Positions 48,980 through 60,300 of a DNA stretch of 64,000 nucleotides are shown in pieces (position 1 is the first letter of the stretch; every line of letters starts with the position of its first letter). The notes under the pieces were generated by a model. The model made no database searches, was not told the origin of the DNA, and worked only from the letters and a program-made list of their open reading frames with translations. The position numbers and the translations under genes are program-made. Source of the DNA: Toxonevra muliebris (Eukaryota; Arthropoda; Insecta; Diptera; Pallopteridae); assembly GCA_963691655.1 (NCBI GenBank), contig OY829327.1:58106079-58170078 (forward strand), written 5' to 3'.

Positions 48980-49340
48980 AGCTCCCGTGCCCACTTGCCC
49001 AAAAAATATCACTCAAAACTTTATGCCACTCCGTCTTTTTGAATTTCACACACTTATTTCCTGGAGCATGGCGTTGTCAACCAATCCCAACCAAACCTCA
49101 GTAATATAATATGTGTGGTTTCGGAGATATACTCAAAATATCATTAAGATTGCACGGGATGTGCCACGCCCATTTGAACACAAATTCAGATCTGAAACTC
49201 CACTATAAGCTCGGTATCGACAAATAATATTTCCAGATCAAAAATGGTGCTTGAACTATCCCATAATAAATATTTAGGTTACATGGTAGGTGCCACACCC
49301 CTTTTTCCAACCCCATCCACATTTTTACTGTAGCATGATA
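48980..49340. repeat. Dispersed repeat with GTGCCACGCCC segments
   Basis: TGTGTGGTTTCGGAGATATACTC and GTGCCACGCCCATTTG, then GGTGCCACACCCCTTTTTCC, correspond to CTGGTTGTGGAGATATACCC and GATGCCATGTCCCCTTTTTT at about 46660-46760. Two diverged copies of one non-coding family. Confidence 0.4.
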
Positions 49341-49649
49341 TTGTCAGCCAGTGTCCTTGCACACAGGACTCAGTAAACTGCAGTACTGTGCTATAAATGG
49401 TAAACTAAAAAAAGTATAAGGTTTGTATGGGAGCCGATAGTAAGGTCAGAGACATAATGCAGTATTATATAAACTTTTATATCATTCGGAAGTATAGCCG
49501 GACATACAAACAGATAAGTACATTAAGTACTCTTACATAATAAGTATGTAAAGTTTTCGTACAATTTGAAATTGAAAATTCAAATAAATGAGGTATAAAT
49601 ATATGACGGTCTGGCTGGACAAACAAAAGTGGTGCCAACAGAAGGGTTA

Positions 49650-49800
49650 AGACTACTAATTTTGCCGATAATCTTGCGGATTAGTTGATTGGACTTTTTA
49701 GCCAATGGAATCACAAGGCTGAGCTTCCACATTGTCGGTAAGCATGAGGTGATGAAACAGTAGTTTAACATTTGTGTGAGAAGTGTAATAATGGAAGGTG
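49650..49800 (-). pseudogene. LINE reverse-transcriptase N-terminal palm fragment
   Basis: The minus strand reads LNYCFITSCLPTMWKLSLVI then PLAKKSNQ, the block before RT motif A in CR1/Jockey/Kiri LINEs (pattern (L/I)FN.S(L/I)..G.FP..WK.(S/A)(L/V)V(I/V)P(L/I)PK). Beyond it a frameshift leads to what should be D(Y/F)RPIS. It stops exactly at the TTAA of the piggyBac-like insertion, and the C-terminal LINE fragment at 44526-45205 continues on the far side, so both may come from one copy. Confidence 0.65.
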
Positions 49801-49904
49801 CTCATGGTTTTAAAAATTTCTGTGATATTCCATCAACACCAATTGTGGGCACCAGTTTTCACTGGTAGGCGTTTTTTTCAATGTACCACGAACATGAACA
49901 ATTA

Positions 49905-50323
49905 CACAGTTCAACAAACTAAGACTTTTTGGCTGCAACAGAATAGCCACCCTATAATTCTGAAAGGGAATGTTGTATAGACCTTTTTTGTAAAACAAAC
50001 TTATAGTCCAGCACATCTTAGTTTTTTTTTACAGTGGGTCAAAGTTTTCTTATTTTGGTCGAAGGGAGCTGAGTACTAAGTGCAAAAAGTGTTATAAATT
50101 GATGCCTGAGGAAAATCTTATTGGCAAAGATGTACAATTGAATTTTACAAGAGTCATTTTTGTAGAACATTTTAACCCTTTAGTTCCTCTTTTTATGAGA
50201 CAATTTGACCCCTTTTTTGATAAAAACCTGAAAAGTCCTTTCAAAAAAGACATTTATGGATTAAAATATTCCACAAAAATATTTGCCAGAAAATTTCACT
50301 AGGGATCACCGAAGACATAAAAG
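49905..50323 (+). repeat. Solo arm of the long-TIR family
   Basis: Nearly identical to the left arm of the element at 11774-13144, from CACAGTTCAACAAA through GAATAGCCACCCTATAAT, GGTCGAAGG, CCCCTTTTTTGATAAAAACC to CACCGAAGACATAAAAG. Homology stops at 50323, before the inner GGTTAACGG part. No partner arm is found nearby. Confidence 0.8.
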
Positions 50324-50559
50324 ACAGTCCAGGGAGGGGGTTATAATACATCCTCCCCCTTGGACCCTATTAGCGATTGTATTTAAATTGTTTTATTTAA
50401 CCATTAGTTTTATAAAAATTAATTATGGATATTTCCGCCTCATAAAAATTCTTCCCCGAAAAAATTCTGGCTACTGCCCTGAGCTATAAAACACATGACC
50501 GTAGAAAAAGGTGCCACTCAAACATAATAATTAAAAAAAAGGTATGGCCTTATACTTTT

Positions 50560-50650
50560 ACTCCGATACTTTTTTACTCGATACTTTTATTATGAGTACA
50601 TTGATTGATTCTGGTATCGAAATTCGATACTTTTCAAAATTCCAGAACAA
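50560..50650. repeat. CGATACTTTT repeat cluster
   Basis: Four to five variants of (A/C)TCGATACTTTT with intervening GAGTA and GGTATCGAAATTCGATA, partly self-complementary. Same motif as 6421-6562 and 52790-52915. Confidence 0.55.
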
Positions 50651-50889
50651 CTTGTACTTTTTTGAGATATGTGTAATCAGATGATGCTAATTTATATTTA
50701 GAAATACATACTATAAATTGTTGACAGAAGATTCATTATTAAAGAGAAATAAGGTGACATGAAGTGAAAGATGGGAATGAAAATCAGTCCAAAACGCAAT
50801 GTTCGCAAGTCCAGTAACTTGCAGTCATTCCGGCGCATGTCAAGTGAACAGCTTTTTTTTCGTACGTTGGCAGGTGCAAATCTTGCATA

Positions 50890-51963
50890 GATACCGTAGA
50901 ACTCTAGTTCTACGATTATATCGGATTCCTACGGACTAAAACCACCTACTTCTCTTCCACTTACCCCGCGGGACTACCTCTAGGTATTACTTCGCGCGGG
51001 AAGATTAGCGTAAAGCTGTATCTTTCGTTATAGTAGTGCTCTACTGTCGCCTTCTGCATTTGCGGTGATGCGTACTATGAGATCGGCTTTACGAGCGCGT
51101 TCTGCGTTCCTCAGTTTACTGATTATGTTAGCAGCAATCCAGCCTGCTGTTCTCCACTTCTCTATAGTGTCGCACATCTGTGACGTCAGGTTAGTCACCG
51201 TTGGGGGTTCTCCAAATCCACTCTTTCACTTTTGAAACGTGGGCAGTGAAAGAGGATGTGCTTTGAGTTTTCGAGCTAGTCTGGGCAGCTTGGACAATAC
51301 GGTTCTACTTCAATTTTAAAGCATCCATGTCCGCTGAACAACTGCGTAATATTCTTCTCCGTGATTTCGCTGGAACCACTTTGCTATATCCGGGATTAGG
51401 TCAAAAGTACAGCGCCCCTTATCAGACAGCTCCCATCTTCTTTGCCACTCTATTAAAGTGCGGTGCCTCTCTTCCCTTTCGCCCGTAGGGCTGTAAAGAG
51501 CCTTCATTCCGCATGCCAGCAGGTTAATTAGGACTTTTCTGGCAATAACGCATATGGCATCGTCCTAAACAGTACGATATGCGCTAGCAACTCTTATGGC
51601 TCTAAGCCTGTACATTACACGAATGCATTTAAGGCGCCTCTTCTTCGCACCCGATCATATGGGTGTTGCATATACCATCACCGAACTGGTTACTCTTGAC
51701 AGCAGTTGCCGCCTGCCTTCTCGTGGGCCACCGATATTCCGCATAATACGTGTTAATGCTCCGTTTATTTTGCCTGCTTTATTACTGACGGCTAGCAGGT
51801 GTTCCTTAAAAGTCAACCTAGAGTCTATAAGTACTCCTAAGTACTTAATATGTGGCTGCGAGGTGACCTTTCCTAGTGCACAGAAGCACGCACTCAGTCT
51901 TCTGGTTAGTTTATTTATAAAAAAAAACGCGAAAAAAGTTGGCCCGGACTTATTTGATATCAC
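50890..51963 (-). pseudogene. R1-clade LINE, 5'-truncated: RT thumb, C-terminal zinc knuckle and 3' UTR
   Basis: The minus strand from about 51910 reads IKYLGVLIDSRLTFKEHLLA, then VSNKAGKINGALTRIMRNIG GPREGRRQLL, the R1-clade thumb region (pattern KYLGV.ID..L.F..H......KA......L...M.N.GGPR..RR.LL). Next come AYRTV.DDAICVIA and a segment with WQRRWE...KGR.T. After a frameshift, CFKIEVEPYCPSCP ... NSKHILFHCPRF gives the C-terminal CX2C..HX4C knuckle. The frame ends at a stop at 51028. The 3' UTR (about 51027-50890) has GTCCCGCGGGGTAAGTG and GTAGGTGGTTTTAG. The palm with YADD is absent, so the copy is 5'-truncated. Several stops. Plus-strand ORFs here are shadows. Confidence 0.8.
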
Positions 51964-54600
51964 CGATAAATTTAATTATAAATATGAATAATAAATATCG
52001 TCGTCGTTCTGGCAGAATTTACTAAGTCCATTTTTTTAATTTCTGGGATGAAGCTAGTTTATGCTGTGCATGGTGCGCTACGAACACTGGCAAAACTTAA
52101 AAAGTCAACAGATTGATATACACATTAGTATACATTTCAGCTAGATCATCAAAAATCTAATTTATCATGTAATTCGAGTTATAGAAGCTAATTACGATGG
52201 ATCCAATTAAAAAAAAATTTGGACTTAGTGATTTCTGCTTCAACGACGAGGATATGTTCGTTTCTTTTTGAAAATGTCACCGACAGAGAGCATAACCTTA
52301 GCATTGTATACTTATATTTGAAAAATAATTTTCGTACACAAAAAAAAACTATTAGAAACTACCGAAAAACTACAGCTGTGTTGAAATTTTGCATGAGAAA
52401 TCATATATATGCATCAAATACACGAAGTAAGCTTGTCAAATGTCAAGAACTGAGTGGTCCGTAATTCCCCGACAAAAGTGGTCTGTAGTTCCCCGAATGC
52501 TCTTTCTTACAATTTGGCTACATATAATTAATAAAGTGCAATGTGCATGCAAAATTTCTTGTCTGTTTCGAAGACTTAAATATGGTCGAATTAAACGAAA
52601 GCGAGGTAACAGTGCGTGTACATAACCCGTGGTCCACAATACCCCAGTTTCCCCTATATATTCATAGTTATTTGTATTCATTATTTATTTATGTACTTAT
52701 GTATATATTTCAAAAAATTAATAAAAATAAAAAATTTACACATAATTCGTAAGTTTTTTAAGTGTATTTTATGTTTTTTTTTACATTGGGTATCGAAACC
52801 CGGTACTTTACATACCGAGTACCTTTTTGTCGATACTTTTGAGTAGCCGATACTTTTCGGTCGATACTTCAAATGAGAATACTATCGATACTTTCGCCCC
52901 GATACTATTTCCCTATATAGTACTTTCCACAACTGAGCGAATTTTTTCATTTTAAATTGTAAGATTTAGAGTTAAGGCAGACCTTCAAGTAGAGATGAAA
53001 TTTTAAGAATATCTGTTGAAAGTATGTAGGTAAACTAATGAATTACCAAAATCTTATTTATGTAGTTTTGATTCCCAAGTTAAAGGGCTCACCGCAGAAC
53101 ACCTTTCCACAGACATAAAATGTTTCAATACTTATTATTTCAATATTATCCAATATTCTTCAAATGCTTTATAAATTTTTTGTTTTTAAATATACACACA
53201 AATATTGGACCATTTTTTTTTGTTTTTTGTTTTTTTTTTTTTTGTTTGCTGACTTTAATTAAGTCAGCCCCACTTCCCAAATCCTATATACGCCACTGCA
53301 TGCACATATAAAAATGTAAACATAAATTCAGTGTGAATTGCTCCCTAGCTGCTTTTGGCATCATTTGAGCTGGGGAAACAATACATATGATGTTATGTGT
53401 GTACTTCTCATTCTCGGCAACTCATTCACAATTCACAGCACACACACTCACTCAAATCTCAATGTGTATATGAAAGTACATAAAGTGACGCACATGTATA
53501 GCATTTCTCATTGATAACATTTCATTTCGATCAACAGTTACAACGCATTGCGTTTTACTAGTTTCACCAAATGTGCGCCATATTGTTGCAAGTTGCAACT
53601 ATACTCGATACCCATACACACCACCACATGCAATCATATGAAATAATAATTAAATTTCAGGGTATGTGTATAAACGCTCTTGGTATTTGTATTCGTGAGT
53701 ACCTATATGATTGCGTAAATTGCAAGTTATTTGTTACGACAATGCAACAAAATTTGTATGGAACCATAATCACATAGTTAGTGTTGGCGTTTCATTATAA
53801 AATACATTATTATTATTGACTCCATGTGGTGCATTTTAATTCGTTTACGTGATGCTAATTCAACTTATTAATGTCAATTTCGCATCAATTAATATACCAG
53901 CAAAATTTTCGGAATTGCTTCATGAAATCGCTATGAAAAATATTAATTTTCATTTATTTTAGTCTGAGGTAAGTAAGTACGAAATTCAGATTCTATTTTC
54001 AGATCAGGCGAAAATTTAAAATAGCAAATAATATTATTACACCAATAATTCTTGCCCAAGTATTTTTTTACGAGTGAATACGATATAATAGTTGCTTCCA
54101 GAATGGAATTTGGAATTTTTGGAAAAAAACAAAAATTATCTGAAAGACCCGACCCTATAACAAGACAGAATGGATTTGATCCTGTTGATAATTGAAGTTA
54201 AACATCCGGCATACTTGTGCTCTAGACGATTGTCGTCAGAACGATACTTATTAAAAGATATCGTCTGTGACTTGATTCACGTAAGCTCATCATTATCGTG
54301 TCGTCGATCGTATCTTCTATCTTGTACTTCAAGATTTAAAACGAAAAGAGTGGGACACATGCAATATGAAACTGATAGATGAATAGTTCACTTAAGTCGC
54401 TACCAATTTTATCTCTATCTATAAGCGTCGCACGCTTTTGTTTTAAATCTTGCAAGTAGTTTCATACCTACTAAAATTCACAATTACATATTTTCAGGAC
54501 AATCTGTATGGGGTTATGAATCTATATCGTATCGAAAAATTCATCACTAATGGATACAAATAATTCTGCCTCTCATTTGTCTATATATGTGTAAATGTAC
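51964..54600. other. Non-coding region with a repeat cluster
   Basis: TGGTCCGTAATTCCCCGA and TGGTCTGTAGTTCCCCGA are a local duplication near 52455-52495. 53330-53900 resembles single-copy fly non-coding DNA. No gene supported. Confidence 0.4.
52790..52915. repeat. CGATACTTTT repeat cluster, longest copy
   Basis: At least six variants (for example GTCGATACTTTTGAG, GCCGATACTTTTCGG, ATCGATACTTTCGCC) with ACCCGGTACTTTACATACCG, partly self-complementary. Confidence 0.6.
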
Positions 54601-54705
54601 CAGTGATGAAAAAGTAGGTACAATTGTACCCTTTTCCGACTTTTTCGAACTTCAAGGTACATTAGGTACAATTGGCACATTTTAGGTACAATCTGTCATT
54701 GGCCA
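54601..54705. repeat. CAGTGATG start followed by GGTACAATTGTACC repeats
   Basis: CAGTGATGAAAAAGTAGGTA has the CAGNGATG form of many hAT ends. It is followed by GGTACAATTGTACC and three further GGTACA(AT) copies. A matching right end was not found, so this may be a solo hAT end with subterminal repeats. Confidence 0.4.
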
Positions 54706-55014
54706 GAAGAGGGTCAAATCCATAAGAAGATTTTTGAAATTTAGCAAACATTTCTTCTTATGAATAATAAAAAACCATTACCCGATTAAAAAATTTTTTT
54801 TTGTTCCTCGAATGAGTTTGAGCGAAAAATGTGGTTTGAAAAAGTTGGTAGTTTTTTCGTGGATACCCGTTAGATTTACCCTCTCAGATTATTTAAATGT
54901 TTCAAAGACAGGGATTCCAGCTTTTTAGAATAAAAACTCACTGAAAAAACCCACCAAATATTTTTAAAGTTATTATTTATTTTTTATAACAAAAACGAAA
55001 AACACAACCACGAA

Positions 55015-57305
55015 CAAAAAATTAATACATATGTATTTTTTTAATTCAATGTGATGTTTTTTATTTTCAAGTTATGATATTTTAAAGTCTTGGAGTTATA
55101 AAAATGGAACGTTTTTCAATCCCTAATTACTCAAAAACTAATCGTTGTAGGAAAAAATTTACCACTAATAAAAGTTCGTATATCGCACAAACTTATCGAA
55201 AATTATGAACATAAAATTGTTTTTGTTATTCAACATTTGAATTCTGGAAATTTTATAAACAAATTGTGGAAAAATTCAATTTGTTTATAAAATTAAAAAT
55301 TAAAAACTTGGACACTTTTTTTAATTTTTTTAGTCTGCAAATATTTATTAATGTGTTAGGAAAATTGTGTAAAAATTTTAGAGTGGGATGAGATATAGTT
55401 TTTGAGATATTCAAATAATAACAAAACAACTACTACTAAAGTCGCCTGGCTTCGAGCGGCGCGCACATGAATTTACACATGTTAGTGTGTACTTACTACC
55501 ACTTTCACTTACTTTTGTTGTTTGTTTATTTTATTTATAAAACAGAAACAAAGTTCGTAAATTTGTTGCTGTTTTGCATGTTACCTAAACGAACAGGAAT
55601 GAAATACAGAAAGTTCTCATTAAGGCTGGTTTTACAGTTTCACGTCCATTTTTTGCTTCGTTCGAGTTTCTACGCGGTCAACAGCAAAGAAATGTCTGCA
55701 TTAGCTAAATTTAAATTTAGTTGCTGTAACCCTTTAAATAATAAATACATGTTTCAAAAATTAAAAACACAGATTTACGTAGAGTTTCTGCTTCGATTCT
55801 TGAAAAACTAAATTTTAGGAACCGGGTGATCTGTTGTGCTCTCCTTACAGGGAATAAAAAATATTTGTGCCAGTGATATTTGTGAGTAAAATTTCAAAAT
55901 TCGCTGCTAGTTATACATAGTTTTATCGCGTCTAGGAGTTTTGAAAAAAACTCTTAATAAATCAGATAATGGAGGTCATGAAGTCTCAGAGACCGATGAT
56001 AACGAATATCTATTATATATAAGATATAAATAACAGAAAACTTTACTCTAAACTTACTTCAGATTCTGAACCACACAAAGAAAAATCATCATTCGGGAAT
56101 TTCCGTTGGTTTAGTTTACATGCAAAATAAAAACAAATTTACAAATTTTGCTTCTGTTTTACATATCGTCATCTAAAATCCAAAAACCCGTTACTATGCA
56201 AATTTCAAAATGCACTTGCCCAAACTACATGTTTCTGCAAAATTTTAAACTCTAAACGGTTTTATTAACGAAGTCCAAAAGATCGTAACTACAAGTTTAT
56301 GAATTCAATAAGTAAATAAACGTATTTACACACTTGAATGAAAAAAGAAACAAAATACTTATTTCAATCTTTTTAATCTTTTAATTTCAACAAAAATAAG
56401 TGTTCAATAAGAATACTTGAAAACAAACCCCTTGTAATTCTCAGTAACATCACAAAGATCACTGATGAGGAACCGTGAAGGGTTCCAAAACGGCGTATGA
56501 TTTGCCTACTCGCATTTCGACAAAAAGGGCGTTTCAATAAGCCTGATAAACAAATCTTTACCTGTTGAGTTAGCAAAGAAGAAAAAAGTCAAACCATGCA
56601 TGAACAATTAGATTTCAGTTTCATATTCTCTAATAATAATATGTAACTAAGTGTTACTAAATATAAATATCTAAAATATTTTTCATTTTACAATGTTTTT
56701 TGGTCTTCCTGTAAAAAAAATAAAATGTTTAGTTACGCCTTTTTGGATTTTAAATGACGATATAAACTAAATAACAACAAAAGGCGAACGAAATATAGTA
56801 AGTGGCAAAACGTACATTTTAATGTACGTAAATTCATGTGCGCGCCGCTCGAAGCCAGGCGACTTTAGTAGTTGTTGTTTTGTTATTATTTAAATATCTC
56901 AAAAACTATATCCCACTCTGAAATTTTTACACAATTTTCCTAACACATTAATAAATATTTGCAGACTAAAAAAATTAAAAAAAAAAAATGCCCAAATTTG
57001 AAAAAATCCAATTTGTTTATAAAATTTCCAGAATTCATATGTTGAACAACAAAAATATTTTTATACTCACATTTTTTCGATAAGTTTGTGCGATATACGA
57101 GCTTTTATTAGTGGCAGACTGGGGGGTAGTTAACTACTTTTTTTTCAACTATCACTTAGTTGTAGTTGAAATAATTTCAACTACATTTCAACTAATTTAG
57201 TTGTAGTTGAAAAATTTCCATTTTTATAACTCCAAGACTTTAAAATATCATAACTTGAAAAAAAAACATCGCATTGAAATAAAAAAATATGCGTCGATTA
57301 ATTTC
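55015..57305. mobile_element. Second long-inverted-arm element (foldback-like)
   Basis: The left arm (about 55015-55500) recurs inverted as the right arm (about 56800-57305). Matching landmarks: AAAGTCTTGGAGTTATAAAA, CGTATATCGCACAAACTTAT, the TTTTTAGTCTGCAAATATTT block, CTAAAGTCGCCTGGCTTCGA and CGGCGCGCACATGAATTTAC. The arms are about 85-90% alike by eye, apart from a replaced segment at 57117-57215. The 1.3 kb centre has a 114-codon plus frame (55467-55811) and a 67-codon minus frame (56373-56576); neither shows a transposase motif. No target-site duplication was found. It differs in sequence from the 11774-13144 family. Confidence 0.65.
57117..57215. repeat. GTAGTTAACTAC / TAGTTGAAA palindromic repeat patch
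   Basis: CAGACTGGGGGGTAGTTAAC is followed by five copies of (T)TAGTTG(T)AGTTGAAAT in both orientations. The corresponding part of the left arm of the host element has different sequence, so this patch replaced or was inserted into the right arm. Confidence 0.5.
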
Positions 57306-60300
57306 TTCTCAAGAATGCAAAATTTTGGTTGAAGTTAAAATTTTAGTTGTAAATCTGACGTGGAACAACCCATATATATTTTTGACACTAATTGCTGGAG
57401 AACACAAATGTACGTCTGCACGCTTCAATAACCTACTGAAAACTGAGCTCCTGTCGATTAGCGAAAAAAATATATTCGGTTGACAGATATGTCACTTGCG
57501 AAAACAAAAATGGCGGGTGGTCCACTTCTCACGGTGGCCCACTTCTGTCGGTGCGAGTTTTTAAAAATGTTCAAAAAGTTTAAAAAATTATGTTTTTATG
57601 AAAGTGGTTGCTCCTGGGGCACATTCACCAGAATGCGGATGGGGCGGTTTCGACGGCGCACAGTGGTTTGACTCCATCCAAAGTGCGGAAAAAACTATAA
57701 GAAATCAACTCAGCATAACGATATTTGGTATGAGTCACTCTTAGGTCGTGAAAAAGAAAAATTATGAAAATGGGCGTGATCGGTTAACTTCCACGCCCAC
57801 TTCCCCTACAACAGTAAAACTGAAACAGCTCTAAACTTCGTTACAGTAAAGATACTGAGATAAATATCATAAAAAAATAGTTTTAACTGTTTCAACATTT
57901 CATTTTAATTCATATTTTTTTGTTTTTGACAAAAAAATTTCAATCCCTTAAAAGTACACTGATAACACAAATACTCACATTTTGATACAGTTTTTACCCG
58001 ATATAATAAAAATGGGATCCGCAGCTATTCGCAGCCAATTTTTTTTTTTTTTTTTGTTATTTAGCTAAGAAATTTTATTTTGCATTTTTATATATTAGAA
58101 TATTTTGCACACCTTCGCAAGATGGACCTGGCCCACCAAACTTAAGGAATTATCTTGAAATTTTAGTTTCTAAAAACCCAATTTTTTTTAAAAAAAAAAA
58201 GTTGTTTTCATTTTCTTATTTATCAAATACATTCTTCATATATAACACCCCCATATAAAAAAAATAGTTTTAAGATTATAACTATAGTTAAACAACAAAA
58301 GCTTCAGAAAAACGCTTCAAAATGCATGCCAGCACTTTGTGTTTAGCATTCATCAACTTCGACAGCTTACCCAAAATCATTTAATGAACTAATCACTCCA
58401 ATTTTTTTTTAAATATGCTAATGAAATATTTACGAATAGAAATTAAGAAAAAATATTTTGACTGATAATATGTAAAAGTAATATACAAGAACAAAAATTT
58501 AAAAAAAATAACTATTACTTTTTCAAATACCTTGAATTTTATTTCTTGGCGGTTGCACCCCACCCTCTTGACGAATGTACCCCATGAGTGGGGCACTTTT
58601 ACCATTTTTGACTACTTGGAAAATCATCAAAAGAGTAAAAGAAATCATTAAAATAATCAACTCATAAAGATAACAGATGAAAGCTAATAAATATAAATTT
58701 CTAATTAAAAAATAATTTTTCAAAAAAAATTATGAGTCTAAACAACACTTTTAAAAAAAGGGGCGAATGCTCTCCCTTCTACCCTACCTTGTTTTCGATG
58801 CAGTCGAGTTGAGATTGAAAGTCTTCTGTATTAACATTCGGGCTCAAGTAGCAGCTCATGAGCTTTAAGTGGCGGCTATGAACCCAGGTTAAGCCAGATA
58901 TAACGTTTTAATGATTACGTGAAGTAAAAGTATCATCAAAACGATGTCGTCAGGCGACTATCGTCATATGTGATGAGAGCGCAGGATTTTGTGGTATCAA
59001 AATGGAACTAACGTGCTAATTGGACAGATGCTGCTAGTGCTATGCACTCGGTCATCACTCTAACTTAACGTCTCGTCTTATTGTCTTTAAAGAAATTATT
59101 ATGAGAAAAATATCACGACAAAATCTGCGAGTGGGGTTGTTCTGGATGAGTTCGTGGTCATTTCCTATTTTTTTTTTTTGGATCTGATCCGACCTGAAAC
59201 CTCCGTCAAGAAAACGCATTTTTAGTCGCACAGTACAGAAAAAAGTCACTCTGCAAAGTGTTCTTTTTTAAATTTTAAATTTAATTTAAGATTGTGTAAA
59301 TATTTTACTCCTTTTAAAAGTGTCACCAAACAAGCAATCTCTAGTTAAATTTATGAAGAAGTACAATTTGTCACAAAGCCAAACCATTTTGAAGAAAACG
59401 GAGAAGTAAATGTTAGTAAAAAGTAAAAAAGCAGAAAATCGCAAATTAAGACATAAAATAAAAGCTTTAAGAGAATTCAAAGATCATTAATCAAGCTTAA
59501 AATGATTTTTCACAAGGAGAAAATAAAAAGTGAAATGAAATGAAAGTGAAAAGAATTCCGTAAATAGGAAATAGGTAATAAGCAAAACGCTTCAATGAAT
59601 GATTAAGGATATTAGATAAATTTGTGCGAAATCATGAAATGAAATTGTGCAAGTGTTTATCTGTATGAATGAGACTGCGTGGATGTGCAGACACGTGCAA
59701 AAATATAATTAATTTTGCACATGTGTGTGAGTGAGTGTGTGTGCCACTTTTTTTTTTACAATTTGTGTAATGTGAAGAAACCATTGAAATACACTATTAA
59801 TAGAAAAATTTTGTTTTTAACCATTATGACATAAAATGCAAGATAAGTTCAGTTTATCTGTGCTTATTGTGTAATTTTCCAAATTTTCACTGATTACAAT
59901 TGTAAGCGTAATTTATCATGATGATACGAGTATATGGTATATTGCAATTCTATTATTTAGCAATTATTTTTGGCTTTTCAAATTCCTGTTGTTGTCAATG
60001 TGTTGGAGTTGTTCTATTACCACTTTATATTTTTATTTCTATTCATCAAATTAAATCTTTTCTGTTATGGCTTGAATCGAATTTAACCTTAACATCAACA
60101 TATCCGTACAAATTTATTAGTGTTTGTTATTTTTTCTTTTTTACTTTTATTGATTTTTACTTTTCATTTTTCTAACAAAAGTTTTCCTCCCCTTTTATTT
60201 TTATTTTTTATGCACATACAAATGTATGCATGTGTGTATGTATATTTCGTATGCATTTTAGCATATTCGCATAAATTTTTATGTGATTTGCTCTTGCGCA

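Larger units (their letters stand above)
45727..49646. mobile_element. piggyBac-like element in TTAA, interrupted by later insertions
   Basis: Ends read CCCTTATATTGGCACCAC (left, after TTAA 45723-45726) and, inverted, CCCTTCTGTTGGCACCAC (right, before TTAA 49647-49650): 16 of 18 positions agree. A subterminal GGTCTGGCCAGG on the left is mirrored by ACGGTCTGGCTGGAC on the right, and another copy (GGCCTGGCCAGACC) lies at about 45920. No piggyBac transposase is readable inside. The 3.9 kb interior is instead made of other repeats (46019-47753, 47780-48812, 48980-49340), so the original element was small or has been displaced. It is flanked by two minus-strand LINE fragments. Confidence 0.6.

Noticed and set aside
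51596..51991. 131-codon plus-strand ORF
   Set aside because: Shadow of the minus-strand R1-type LINE, which carries the recognisable motifs.
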